Source: Hymenolepis diminuta (lineage: Eukaryota > Platyhelminthes > Cestoda > Cyclophyllidea > Hymenolepididae). From it: a stretch of 64,000 nucleotides of DNA. Positions 1-9,283 of this stretch are shown piece after piece. The DNA lies in the NCBI GenBank assembly GCA_900708905.1, contig CAADRB010000095.1, positions 84,966 to 148,965 of the forward strand. Reading direction: 5' to 3'. Each line of letters begins with the position of its first letter. The first letter of the stretch is position 1. The notes under the pieces are model-generated. The model searched no databases. It saw nothing but the letters and a program-made list of their open reading frames with translations, and had not been told where the DNA came from. A program made the translations under genes and the position numbers.

Positions 1-1990
1 GGTGATAGATTCAGAAAGAGTATCAAGAATGACGGGTCTCAATTATCCCACCTTCAACCACGTGCTCACAAATCCTTCGTAGAGTTTAAGCGTTGTTTCG
101 CAAGTCAGTAGAAAGCAAATAACTGAAGTAAAGTGGTGTTTATTTGGTCATTTAAGTGCATAAGCCTGTTGATTGAGTTATTTAGATAGAGAATATCTGC
201 TAGCATTTTGAGGGTGAATAAGTGTTATTAGATAATTAAATATATTGTAACCTGGATTTTGAAGTGCCTTAAGTGAAAAGACTTGAAGACATTAATTGTT
301 GGTGCGCCTACATTGTGCTAAAGTCAACAGCACACATGTAGCAGGAGATTTAAATAACAACTTTATGAAAGATAACATAATTTAAGCTCTGATCAAGTCT
401 ACAAATTATTTTGTGTGAGTTATGACTTTAACGTGGACTTCTCCTGAAATTACGACAAATACCAATCTAAATAAAAATGTTTAAAAGTGGCTAGTAAAAT
501 TCCAAATTATGTCAAATTAGTATTCTAAAATTTTCAGCATTCAGTGAATAAAGTTTCAACATCCATGTACTTAGTTATTCATACCACTACAAAAGTTGCA
601 TCTTAGGTAAAAAGCCTTAACGGAAACCAGCAATTATGACAATTTTAAATGCATGCTTTTTTACACTATCTTTAGAACAGAATGCTGTGTTAAGAAAATA
701 TAGACGATCGCTTAATTTTGACACTACCTTCTGATACTTCTGACTAAATAAAAGTGGAGCATGAAGCATTCCTTAAAAAACGGGAAGGTTACAATAATTA
801 ATCCAAAAATCTGATTTCTAAATTAATCCTAGCACTAAAAAAACCTCACAATAGTATCAGTGACTAATTAAGGTACGAAAAAATTACGCTTAAAATGTAA
901 ACTGATCAAGATTTATAAGAATCAACTAGAGGAGTCAATCTACTGTTTTCAAATTTGCAGGATAACAGGTATTTGACAGATATCGTAAACAGGGGTTAGT
1001 AATTAAGTGCCTATGCATTTTCAAAATCACATAGACTTTCACAAAAACGTTTTGGTTTGATTTTTAGAAAAAATTAAATTCGGTTGGTTATTATTCCATT
1101 GTAGAGCCTGCAAAAGGCCGACTAGGAAAGTAATGCATGGATTAGAGGAAACAAGTTAATTTGATAAAAATTTAGATAGCTGCTAATCTGAGCTTTTATT
1201 TACTAACTCCAATGCTATATAAAATGAGATGAGGTTTATCGAAAGCTTTTTTAAATTTCCTTGGTGCCGTTTTTCGCTATCAACCAAAATTAATCTTGAT
1301 TGTGAGCTATGCGATTTCAAAATATGCTCTTCGCAAATAGTGGATTTTCTACTAAATTACTTTCAAAGCAAACTAACAAATACTCTAAACGTAGAATGTT
1401 TTGAGGGAATATTGGAGGCGAATGCTGACTAAATTTAGGAGTTTTCTATGTTTCTTTTCGGTTAAATAGCACTTAATATATTAAAGTTAGTAAAGAAATT
1501 GGAGAGAGGAGTTAGTAGAGAACGAGCTTATTAATAAAATTTGGAAAATCTTTCCGTGCAAATTACTCTATTAAGGAACGTACATATCGACTCAGTTCAA
1601 CCTCATAAACGGTTTCTATAGTTTGAGCAAAGACGGGATGCAGAAATGAAATTTGAATTTTAAATTCATGTTGCAGTCTGCTCAAAGGCTGTCTCGCCAA
1701 TATCTGTAAAACTGGTTCCATGTGTTTGGGCAAAACCACATTTTTAAAAGTGTGTGAAACTCAGACCGCTATTATGTGAATCACTAATCGTCTATGGGTA
1801 ATGAGGAAAGTAAACCTGAGATTTCTTTTAAATATCATTATTTTTGACTTTGGGCATTAACTTTTAAATTAGGGTAAAATTAGACATAATATATACGTAT
1901 GTAAAGCTTGATCACCTCTGTAACATAGCTAGAGAACAACTTTAGGGAGAAGGTTGGGTCGCTTTTTTAATAAGATTTTAAGGAATAATA
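1..1990. other. Unassigned AT-rich stretch with weak exon-like hints
   Basis: No recognisable gene or repeat. Frame 1 is open from the first base to a TAG at 109-111 and is somewhat less AT-rich than its surroundings, so it could be the end of an exon cut by the window edge; a run of 36 open codons is not rare by chance here. A second short frame, 1678-1779, follows an AG at 1675-1676 and encodes 33 residues with four cysteines. Neither resembles a family I know. Confidence 0.4.
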
Positions 1991-1992
1991 TA

Positions 1993-2018
1993 CGGGCTGC
2001 GTAAAGTATCTGAAAACA
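1993..2018 (+). repeat. 5' terminal inverted repeat of mariner copy 1
   Basis: Begins CGGGCTGCGTAAAG directly after TA. The matching start of copy 2 (CAGGGTACATAAGG) supports this as the true element end. Confidence 0.75.
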
Positions 2019-2288
2019 TATATTTTTATAATTTAAAATAATCCGATAGTAAGGAATGTATACTTATATCAGAAGACCTCATGACAGATGCTAATATAAT
2101 TAACGAAAAGAAAAGACACGCTGTAGTAGCATCAATTTAGAAATCACAAGACTTCTAAAAGTCGTCAGAACTTTCGTTTGTAGAGTTAGAAAGGAGCTGG
2201 TGAGTGAAAAGAATGGAGGTGAATTGGAATTGTCAAAGCTCTGCTGACTTATTCACACACTCATATCACCTGAGTTAGTGAGAATAAT

Positions 2289-2326
2289 GCATGGCATGGC
2301 ATAACATGACATGGCATGGCATGATG
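2289..2326 (+). repeat. ATGGC/ATGAC-type pentamer expansion inside mariner copy 1
   Basis: Successive ATGGC, ATAAC and ATGAC units, about 17 bases longer than in copy 2 at the same place (near 23405-23420). It is a local slippage expansion within the dead transposase gene. Confidence 0.8.
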
Positions 2327-2947
2327 GACGAAAACTGCGGGACTTCAATGCATGGTATCTTACCAAACATCTCAATTGTCTGAAGAAACAACAATATATA
2401 AGAAATGCTCTTCATCAAGATCTCGGATACAAATCTTGTGCGTTCTTAGGCGAGGTCGTCAGTTGATGTGGACAAAACAACTCAAGAGAATTGTGTAATG
2501 CGTGTAAGAGGACTCCGAAAGAAAGTGAAGCACTCAGAGGACGAGGAGTGTGTTTGGATGATAAAGTGAATTGAAGAAATGATAGGTGGTTGGCTATGTA
2601 GGGATAGGCGTCACTGAAGGTCCAACTGTTATGTATGCACATGAAGTCTCCAGCAAGAGCGATGGTTTTTGTGCTGTTAGCAGTAAGGAAGGGACACATC
2701 ATGACTCCTCCATTGTTCCCACAGAGTCTGAGAGTCAACGCAGATGCAGATGAAGATGCCAATGTAGAGACTCTTCAAACTGTTGCTGATAAACTGCCTT
2801 GGATAGACACCGGAAGACTTCTCTGTGTCTTTCAACAAGATTCAGCTCCATCCGATAGAGCTCTCAAAAGACGGAATTGGATGACATAGAATTTGCATCA
2901 TCATGTCACACCAAACTTACGGCCGCCTCCTACCTTTAGTCCATTAG

Positions 2948-2971
2948 TTCAAAAGACATTAGTCTTTTGAA
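2948..2971. repeat. Perfect 10-bp palindrome with ATTA loop in mariner copy 1
   Basis: Arms TTCAAAAGAC and GTCTTTTGAA flank the loop ATTA. CATTAGT occurs twice, at 2942-2948 and 2957-2963. Copy 2 has ordinary transposase sequence at this point (SPDLSPLDYN), so the palindrome replaced the third catalytic Asp region. A fold-back or template-switch event is the likely origin. Confidence 0.9.
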
Positions 2972-3265
2972 TTATAACGTGTAGGGCGGCAGGAGGCGGG
3001 AGTGGTTAAAAAGGAAGTTAATAAGCATCCCCAAAACACTAAATTCTCCTCTCCGACAGAGGCGATAGGTCGAGCAATGGAGGACATTAATAAGGAACAC
3101 CTGATGAAAGGTTGCAGTTAATCGCTTTCGGACTCGAACTGAGTGGGTGATAGAGGCTGAAGGGGGATATACGGAATAAATCCTAGATTTATATTACGTT
3201 CATTTGTTTTGTAAGAAGAAATTGTAAGTTTCAACCACTTTCTGTTTTACAAAAAGTGCATAGAG

Positions 3266-3291
3266 TGTGGTCCAATGTCTTACGCTCCCTG
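3266..3291 (-). repeat. 3' terminal inverted repeat of mariner copy 1
   Basis: Ends TACGCTCCCTG before TA at 3292-3293. Its reverse complement aligns with the 5' ends of both copies. Confidence 0.75.
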
Positions 3292-3293
3292 TA

Positions 3294-4229
3294 AGGCATA
3301 ATTCAGATAAATGATGATTGAAGATCAACTCAACAACAAAACGATAACACAAATGTCTTGGTGTCACAGATGGCATGCTTCCACAAACTTATAATATTAA
3401 CAGGCGACTATAAGATCACCTGTAGAACCGTGAACGGCTGATTCCGAAACAAAGTATACACTCTGCGGCCAGAAGTCATGTTTTCCCCCATCCTATATGA
3501 AACTTGTATGAAACATAGATGTATCCATACTGGGTGCGATGGGACTTATAGCTGAACATACTAAAACTGTATATCTTATAATCGGCAAAGCACATTTAGA
3601 TTAGTGTAAAGAAAACAATAGGTTCTAAAAGTTTAATTTTGAAATCATTGTGAGAGTAAAATTACAGAAAAATGTTTCAAATATGAAACAGAATAATATA
3701 ATTTCAGGAGACTGAAAGTTAATACAGAATAAAGTTCATTTTGTAATCTTCCACATCTCTATTACCGTATCCCGCTATTATATAAGACATAAACTACAAA
3801 ACTTTTTCACGGATAAATCTGCTTGCAGTTACAATATCAAATTAATTAATGGTATAATATTATAAATTACCATTGACCTTGACCGGAATGGGCAGGAAAA
3901 AGAGACCAATGTAAGAGAGATACATTTAGAAATAACCCTTTAAAATCTCTTATTTCATTATAAGCATTCAATTTAATTCAAATATTGAAATAATGTGTTC
4001 GATTTTACTCAATCGATAAGTCACAATTTCTGATCAATAAAGTGCAATGGAACATTTCCAAAATAAATGAAATACTTGCTGTCGGTATGCGATTACAATC
4101 TATTAAATTAATAAACGAAAGAAAGAATTTGAATTTTTATAATTTGAAACGAAATCACACGTTGAAGTAATTAAAAGGCTTAAACTATTTTTATTAAATT
4201 ACAGTGCCTTAGTCATAGTCATATTTTAG
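3294..4229. other. Unassigned AT-rich stretch
   Basis: I see no gene, repeat or RNA. It is the flank of mariner copy 1 and becomes strongly AT-rich after 3600. Confidence 0.5.
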
Positions 4230-4280
4230 AAAGACGTGTAAAACAGTTAAAGCTGTGCACCGATTTAAGTCAACTTTAAG
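4230..4280 (+). CDS. Possible penultimate exon, unrecognised gene
   Basis: A 51-base open segment between an AG at 4228-4229 (ATATTTTAG) and a donor-like AAG/GTACAT at 4280/4281. It encodes KTCKTVKAVHRFKSTL plus two bases. Those two bases join in frame with the single leading base of the segment starting at 4544. The phase match is suggestive but has about a one-in-three chance of arising at random, and the exon is short. Function unknown. Confidence 0.17.
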
Positions 4281-4543
4281 GTACATTTATTGTCCATTAT
4301 TAATAGACGATCCTCAAATGTGCTTTTATTTTTTACGCATATTACTTTATATTAAGTTTTAATATTTAAACCAAAAATATAATTTAATAATAATTTTTTT
4401 CTTATTTTTAATAATAGGATTTATTGAACGACAAAAATGTCTTTGAGTTTAGACCACATGTAATACTTCTGCGTATTTACACTATTTATTCATTAAAGCA
4501 CCTGGAAGGAAAATGCGATGTACTAATTCTTACTTATTTTCAG

Positions 4544-4700
4544 GGGAAGTTTAGTTCAGCAGTTTGGAAATATTTTAGGGTGGAATTACACGGGAAAAAT
4601 CACGAAGCACGTTGCTACTGAGAAATTAGAAGTAGGCTATGCTAACAACCTTGTCAGTATGGATGCACTTGTCAGTACACAGACCAATACGGGAGGATAG
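4544..4700 (+). CDS. Possible terminal exon of an unrecognised protein-coding gene
   Basis: An open segment begins at a good-looking 3' splice site: TACTAAT at 4521-4527 as a possible branch point, then CTTACTTATTTTCAG ending at 4543. It reads as 51 codons to TAG at 4698-4700. The peptide starts GSLVQQFGNILGWNYTG and ends SMDALVSTQTNTGG. It has fewer Lys, Asn, Ile and Phe than chance translation of this DNA would give, and no ATG is needed if it is an internal-start exon. I do not recognise the protein. The overlapping frame starting at 4424 runs straight across the splice site and is probably a shadow. If the gene is real, upstream exons should lie to the left on the plus strand and the 3' UTR follows 4700; I saw no canonical AATAAA close behind. 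Confidence 0.33.
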
Positions 4701-5754
4701 TGACAAATGCGAAGTTGGAACATGAAGTATATCCAACCAAAGTCCCATGCTGCTGGAGACGGAAATTTTTACCATTAACCTATGTATCCCTTAATGTTCC
4801 CTGGCCTACTGTTTGTCTCCATGGTCTATATATTTATATCTCATTTCATTCTATGTTGCCTTGTTCATAAGATTTTCTATAACAGATCCTTATTTAGACC
4901 ACACTTCCTACAATGGCAGTTAGATAAACCCCAGACAGTGTGGAAATATTTGAATTACAAAATTAAATTATTCCGCTACGAATTTGATGCTAATATTAAT
5001 AATTGAGACAGAGAGTGGAGACAAATGAAACACATTAAAAGAGAAGATTAGTGGTAATTTTAATATATTAAGGTATTACTTGAATTTATAAAATAAGCAT
5101 AAACTCTGTGACACATGTATATGTGCATGCTTTCAAGTTATAGGAGATTGGAGAGAGAGAACACTGCGAGACTTTGTAGTTACCTTTCCTGTATTTCGAA
5201 AGTCTTTTCCAGCTTTAAGTTATATCTGAAGATTACATTCATCGAGAAATTTTTCTTCATTAGGTTAAGTAATCTTGAGTTTAGAGTTATTTTATGAACG
5301 TACACATCCGATAGCACAGACTATAAGAAGGGTGGTTGCATGGTCAAGCTCTTTACTCACTTGTTATATGTGACGCGAAGATTTTTGAGTTAACAGCACA
5401 CAGTAGCGTTCGAATAGTAGTCAGTACTACTACTTGGCATATCAAAAGGTGTTCTTGATTCCTTCGACTCATTAATCTATTTGGTCGCGTGCTTATTCTT
5501 AGAGCATTATTCAACTTTGCGTTGTTCTCATTTGACGATGCGAGATACTAATTTGAGTGGGCATTCTGACTCATTGTTCTAAGGGATTAATTAAATGGCA
5601 TATTTCCTCTCATGCGTCATCATGTCTGAGTATATCATAGATTAATTAAACAGTAAACTCATATGTTTGACCATTCATAGACCAGATCATTCAGAACTTT
5701 CAAAAAAATTCGCATCTCTACCGATTTTTTTCGAGTTTGGTTCCCCAATATTTG
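4701..5754. other. Unassigned, downstream flank of the gypsy remnant
   Basis: No supported gene. Short open frames at 4782-5006 and 5115-5297 look like chance. The part from about 5300 to 5750 is less AT-rich and may be further LTR sequence or older inserted DNA, but I found no second copy of it here. Confidence 0.4.
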
Positions 5755-6016
5755 GTCAAAATTTTATGGTACTAGAGACACAGTGTTACGGCCTTATAAG
5801 GCTCTTAAAATGGCTAAAATTTTTGGAAGTGAATAATAAAACGGGATTAAGCAAACTTTCTCCATTTATGTTAAATCATGACCAGCAACGATCCACAATT
5901 TTAGTTTTTTCTAATAATCATGTAAATTATAAATGAGTAATAATAAAATATAATAAACTTGCAAAATTGTTACTTTGATTTCCTTTTTTAATTAAAATTT
6001 TCCATTTTATCCGACA
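5755..6016 (-). repeat. 3' LTR of the gypsy element
   Basis: Minus-strand start TGTCGGATAAAATGG at 6016 follows a G-rich purine tract (GACGGGGG, 6017-6024) that would prime plus-strand synthesis. It aligns with 9283-9050: both contain TTTTATTATTACT, a Y-GTTGCTG block, AAAGTTT-CTTAATC and CCATAAAATTT. The last pol codons and stop (5988) fall inside the LTR. The downstream boundary is where the alignment fades and may not be the true end. Confidence 0.7.
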
Positions 6017-7790
6017 CCCCCGTCGAAATTCTCCCATCAAAACTTTTGGATGTTGGATCCACCTGGAATCTTTTAAGGGGTTTCCTGGAACGTTCCAAAC
6101 GAAGGTTTTGTTGAATGCCTGATTGGGTTCCGGCAGTTCCTTTATTTTCAAGCGGTGTGTGGCCAGAAACCTCGAAGATGATATTCAAAGGACCTGCTTT
6201 GAGTTTGAATGATTTATCTGTGTACTAGGAACAGATATGTTTGCAATGACGAATCAAAGTTTGATAATCAATTTCCAATTCGTTTTGCACGTTACCTCGC
6301 CGATTTTTGATGGTGAATTCTGCCCATGTGCCAGGCGGTCGCTTCTGGGTGTCAACGAATCGCTCTGCTTGACCATTTGGTTGAGACTGATATTGTGGAG
6401 AGCAGATATGGGTAATATTATGACTGAATAAAGTCTTGAAAGGGGGCTGAAGAGAATCGGGTACCGTTATTGGTTACAAAGTCTCTGGCAGCCCATAAGT
6501 TAAAAATATATGGCAAAGACTATCAATCAGTTGTGGTAAGCATTAATGAGATGGTTTCAGATCGCTTTGAGTGCAAATATGAGAGATCAGCATCGGATGA
6601 CTGCTATGGAACCGTTGTAATATAGCTCGCTTGAGTGCCGAATGAATGACACAATCTGCAAATATTAAGCATGAATTAACTACGGACAAAGTACCATGCT
6701 ATCTATGAAGTTGTAGAAGATCACCCTTTTGATCCGATTTTGGTCATCCTGTGCGAAAGTATTTTATGGCCTTCTTCGGCACCGAATCTTCAGCTGTTTC
6801 ACTCTGTATGTCACCTGTGGTAATTAGAAGTTTGCGTGCAGCATCAAACAAAAGAGTTTACGTACCATCTTTTATAGCTAAACTTACAATGACGTTTTAC
6901 TTCTGGGTGTAGATGAGGAGAGAAAGACGATCGGATGTCTGAATTCCATTGTTTTCCAATTTTTATATCAAGGACGGTGATCTAACAACGCTGAGTTGGC
7001 TTGCGGTATAAACTGGAATATTAATTTTGAATCCGAGAATAGGGAAAAGTGGTTTGTAATCCATTAGTAAGGGGAAGTGCCAACCTTAGAGGAATTCATG
7101 AAACACTTTATCAGCAAAAATGATGGTCAAAGACTCCTATTTGATGTGGCTACAGTTCTACTTGGCTGTTGTAAGAGTTCGAGAAGCACGAGCAACTATT
7201 TTTTTTAGCTATAAGAAAAGGTATGAAACATAACTGCCCCAAATCCATTGTTCGAGATATCTGCAGACACTATTAATAAGAAAGTAGCATCTCAGAAGTG
7301 AGCATGATCCTCAGCCCTGTGAAAGGTTTCTCATATTTTGAAACTCAGTTCCATTTAGTATCTTTTCTTAGTAACACGTTTGGAGAAGCCCGAATATTAT
7401 GCAGTGTTGGCAGAAATGTACTGTAGTAGCTGATGGGAGCCAGGAAGTAACGAGATGTGTCAATACCCGTAGGGTATGACATTTCTATTATTACTCGAAG
7501 CTTTTCTACATTCGGATAAGGGCCATTTTTATCAAAGATATAACTTAATACTTATTAGAGGGCACAAAATATGCCCATTTTTAGCTCAAAGATGAAAGAC
7601 ATACTCTTAAATGCGCTAAAGAAGTGAGATGATACGTTCTTAAAGTTTCTCCAGGGAGCGGTTTACAATAAACATGTCCTCTGGGTATGCAGAAGTAACA
7701 AGAAGGTTCGATATCATAGTATCCATAATTTGTTCCAAAATATCTAGTATCTGTTATATTAGTTTAGGCTACGATATGCATGGAAAATCA
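5988..7790 (-). pseudogene. pol: gypsy pol pseudogene (RT - RNase H - integrase)
   Basis: Remnant of the polyprotein that copies element RNA into DNA and inserts it. In minus-strand order: RT palm sequence beginning FEQIMDTMISN near 7740, where the YxDD active site reads YPED at 7676-7687; the connection region with RNVIPYGY and SYYS-like sequence near 7440-7500; RNase H with ADISNNGFGAV near 7230-7265, its Asp retained; DYKPLFPILG-like sequence near 7030-7065; the integrase zinc-finger region with FHSSHP at 6591-6617; the integrase core end with YGLPETL near 6460-6500 and PNGQAERFVDT at 6351-6385; and a C-terminal tail with KPLKRFQVDPTSKSF near 6045-6090, ending at TAA 5988-5990. Part of the integrase core between zinc finger and YGLPETL is missing. 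Stops are frequent, so no activity is possible. Confidence 0.85.
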
Positions 7791-8059
7791 GTAGGTATCA
7801 TGACTCTCATGCAACTTTGATTAGCAACTAAATCTCCGCTAAATTAAACTGCAATCTTTACTACCATAAGTAAGATTCCCGTTGATCTGTAGATTTAAAT
7901 ATTTTCGGCTTTGCTTGATGTTAGTGTGCAAAATAGCCAAGAGATCGTCTGATCTGAGGTATTTTGGCTTTAGTTTATTGCAGCGATTATGGAAAGTTGG
8001 CTAGTCTTGGCTATGACCAATCCAGCCATGTTGTCGGTGGACGATTCGGGAGTTTTAGG

Positions 8060-8960
8060 GGAGGCCTGTGGACAATGACTTCCTTTATATCCCACCTTTC
8101 GATACTATTTACTGCTTGAAAGGACATTGTGGAAAGAGATACCAATCTCAGCTATAATGACAAGGTGAAGGCAGTTTCCGTTCGACAGAAGAATTCGGCT
8201 GTGCCACAAATTGTGCGGATTGAGGCATGGATGCAAAAACTTCATGCGCTAAATGCGTGGGCATGTCGCCAAAATCAACGAGAGCTGAATCACGTGTGAG
8301 ATCTACCATTTCAACTCCGTCTCTGACCATTTTTGCTGCTTTATGTTGGATTTTTCCTCCACTGGTTTTAACAGGCGGGTTAATATGGGTAATCAAGGCT
8401 TTATTTGAAGTTCGGAGATGAAAATAAGGCATCAAAACTGCTTTTTTGCTAAGGTATTGGAACTAAATTCATCACAGTAAAAGCTTACAACACCAGAAAA
8501 GTCATATACTTCTTCATCATGCTCGATCACAGGTTTTAGGCAATAAAAGTGGTCGTAGAGTAGAGAGAAGCTTTGGTCAAATACTTCTTTCATGACAGTT
8601 TCACAGTAACTAAGTTCATCGAATTCTTTGGAAATTCGACCAATTTTGAGAAACTTTCAGATTTGAAAAAACCACACCTTCTGAAGAGGCAAAGAACTCT
8701 TATTTTCTCATCTCATTTGGGATGATTCACCAGGAACACAGATGTGCATTTATTGTACCACGATTTAAAGAATTTGATCGATTTTGGATCTCAAATATTC
8801 TCAGAGGCATTTTTAATAACATATTCAGCAGCTGCAGGATCGGAAATTTCAGCAGATGCGGAAGTTTAATATAAAAATATGAACAGAGAAGAATTTCCAC
8901 ATTTAGAACCCTCATATCCGAAAGAGCTTATACTTCTGCTGAAAGACGGTTGAACGTCTC
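8060..8960 (-). pseudogene. gag: gypsy gag pseudogene with zinc knuckle
   Basis: Remnant of the capsid/nucleocapsid protein that packages element RNA. The minus strand shows gag-like pieces: SIKFFKSWYNKC near 8750; then CDELSYCETVMKEVFDQS and SLLYDHFYCLKPVIEHDEE near 8530-8630, matching the conserved capsid stretch of this gypsy group; CLIFISEL; and an open segment at 8148-8435 containing MVRDGVEMVDLTRDSAL. A decayed CCHC zinc knuckle (RKVGYKGSHCPQ) lies at about 8065-8125. Frameshifts and stops break it into at least four pieces. The 95-codon open frame at 8148-8435 is part of this decayed gag, not a separate gene. Confidence 0.72.
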
Positions 8961-9049
8961 AAGCAATTGCAAAAATCCACCGGTGTTAATAGACTTGTGA
9001 ATCTATTTTTTAGCATTGTAGAGGATGTCAGAGAATTTAATTACTGTCC

Positions 9050-9283
9050 TTCACCAAATTTTATGGACTTAGAAGCCTCCTAAATAGCTGCAATTTCCAA
9101 ATTGAATATTAACATATGATTAAGTAAACTTTCCTAACCCTAATTACGTACAGCAACAACTCACAGTTTTGTGTATTTTAACAATTATGAAAAATTTGTA
9201 AGTAAGTAATAATAAAATTAATGAATATGTGAAATTATTATTTTAATTTCTTTTTAGAAAAATACTTCATTTTATCCAAAACA
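9050..9283 (-). repeat. 5' LTR of the gypsy element
   Basis: Minus-strand start TGTTTTGGATAAAATG at 9283 aligns with the 3' LTR start. It is followed about 230 bases later by TTTGGTGAAGG, which may be the decayed primer-binding region. Homology to the other LTR is clear but diverged, so the insertion is old. Confidence 0.65.

Larger units (their letters stand above)
2088..3179 (+). pseudogene. Mariner-like transposase pseudogene, copy 1
   Basis: This would encode a transposase of about 340 residues that cuts and pastes its own element through a DDD catalytic triad in the nucleus. Pieces of the family protein appear in order. The N-terminus (IINEKKRHAVVASI) starts at an ATG at 2088 with one base missing after it. 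The helix-turn-helix end contains HQDLGYKS near 2414. The catalytic core contains RRND-like sequence near 2580, MHMKSPARAMVF and FPQSLRVNADA at 2635-2760, and FQQDSAP with the second Asp codon at 2839-2841. The C-terminal RFRTRTEWVIEAEGGYTE runs to TAA at 3177-3179. Breaks include stops replacing Arg and Trp codons, several frameshifts, loss of the segment expected to carry the first Asp, a 16-base deletion near 2140 relative to copy 2, a short repeat expansion at 2289-2326 and a palindrome where the third Asp should lie. The open frame on the opposite strand here is a shadow. Confidence 0.88.
1993..3291 (+). mobile_element. Mariner-like DNA transposon, copy 1 (inactive)
   Basis: A 1.3 kb element flanked by TA at 1991-1992 and 3292-3293, the target duplication expected for Tc1/mariner insertions. 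Its ends are imperfect inverted repeats (1993-2018 and 3266-3291; 16 of 26 positions match by hand count, and the 3' end matches the 5' end of copy 2 at 21 of 31). Nearly the whole interior is a decayed transposase gene. The second copy of the family lies at 23087-24335, so this is a dispersed repeat. It cannot encode an active enzyme: there are many stops and frameshifts, and the third catalytic motif is overwritten. The family assignment is firm; the exact subgroup is not. Confidence 0.9.
5755..9283 (-). mobile_element. Degenerate Ty3/gypsy-type LTR retrotransposon
   Basis: Read on the minus strand, the order is short 5' LTR (9283 down to about 9050), gag, nucleocapsid zinc knuckle, partial reverse transcriptase, RNase H, integrase and 3' LTR (6016 down to about 5755). 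That order, with integrase last, is diagnostic of gypsy rather than copia elements. The two LTR segments align through their first 200 or more bases. The protease and the N-terminal part of RT are largely missing, and all domains carry stops and frameshifts. Intact relatives run to about 5 kb, so roughly a third is gone. No envelope-like frame was seen. The outer limit on the low-coordinate side is uncertain. Confidence 0.85.

Noticed and set aside
2415..2762. Minus-strand open frame of 115 codons, repeated with an identical protein at 23511-23834
   Set aside because: It is the antisense of the dead mariner transposase. Its identity in the two places reflects the identical DNA core, not protein conservation, and it starts at a non-ATG codon.
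5927..6188. Two overlapping minus-strand frames read as separate small genes
   Set aside because: They are the C-terminal end of the gypsy pol remnant in two frames.
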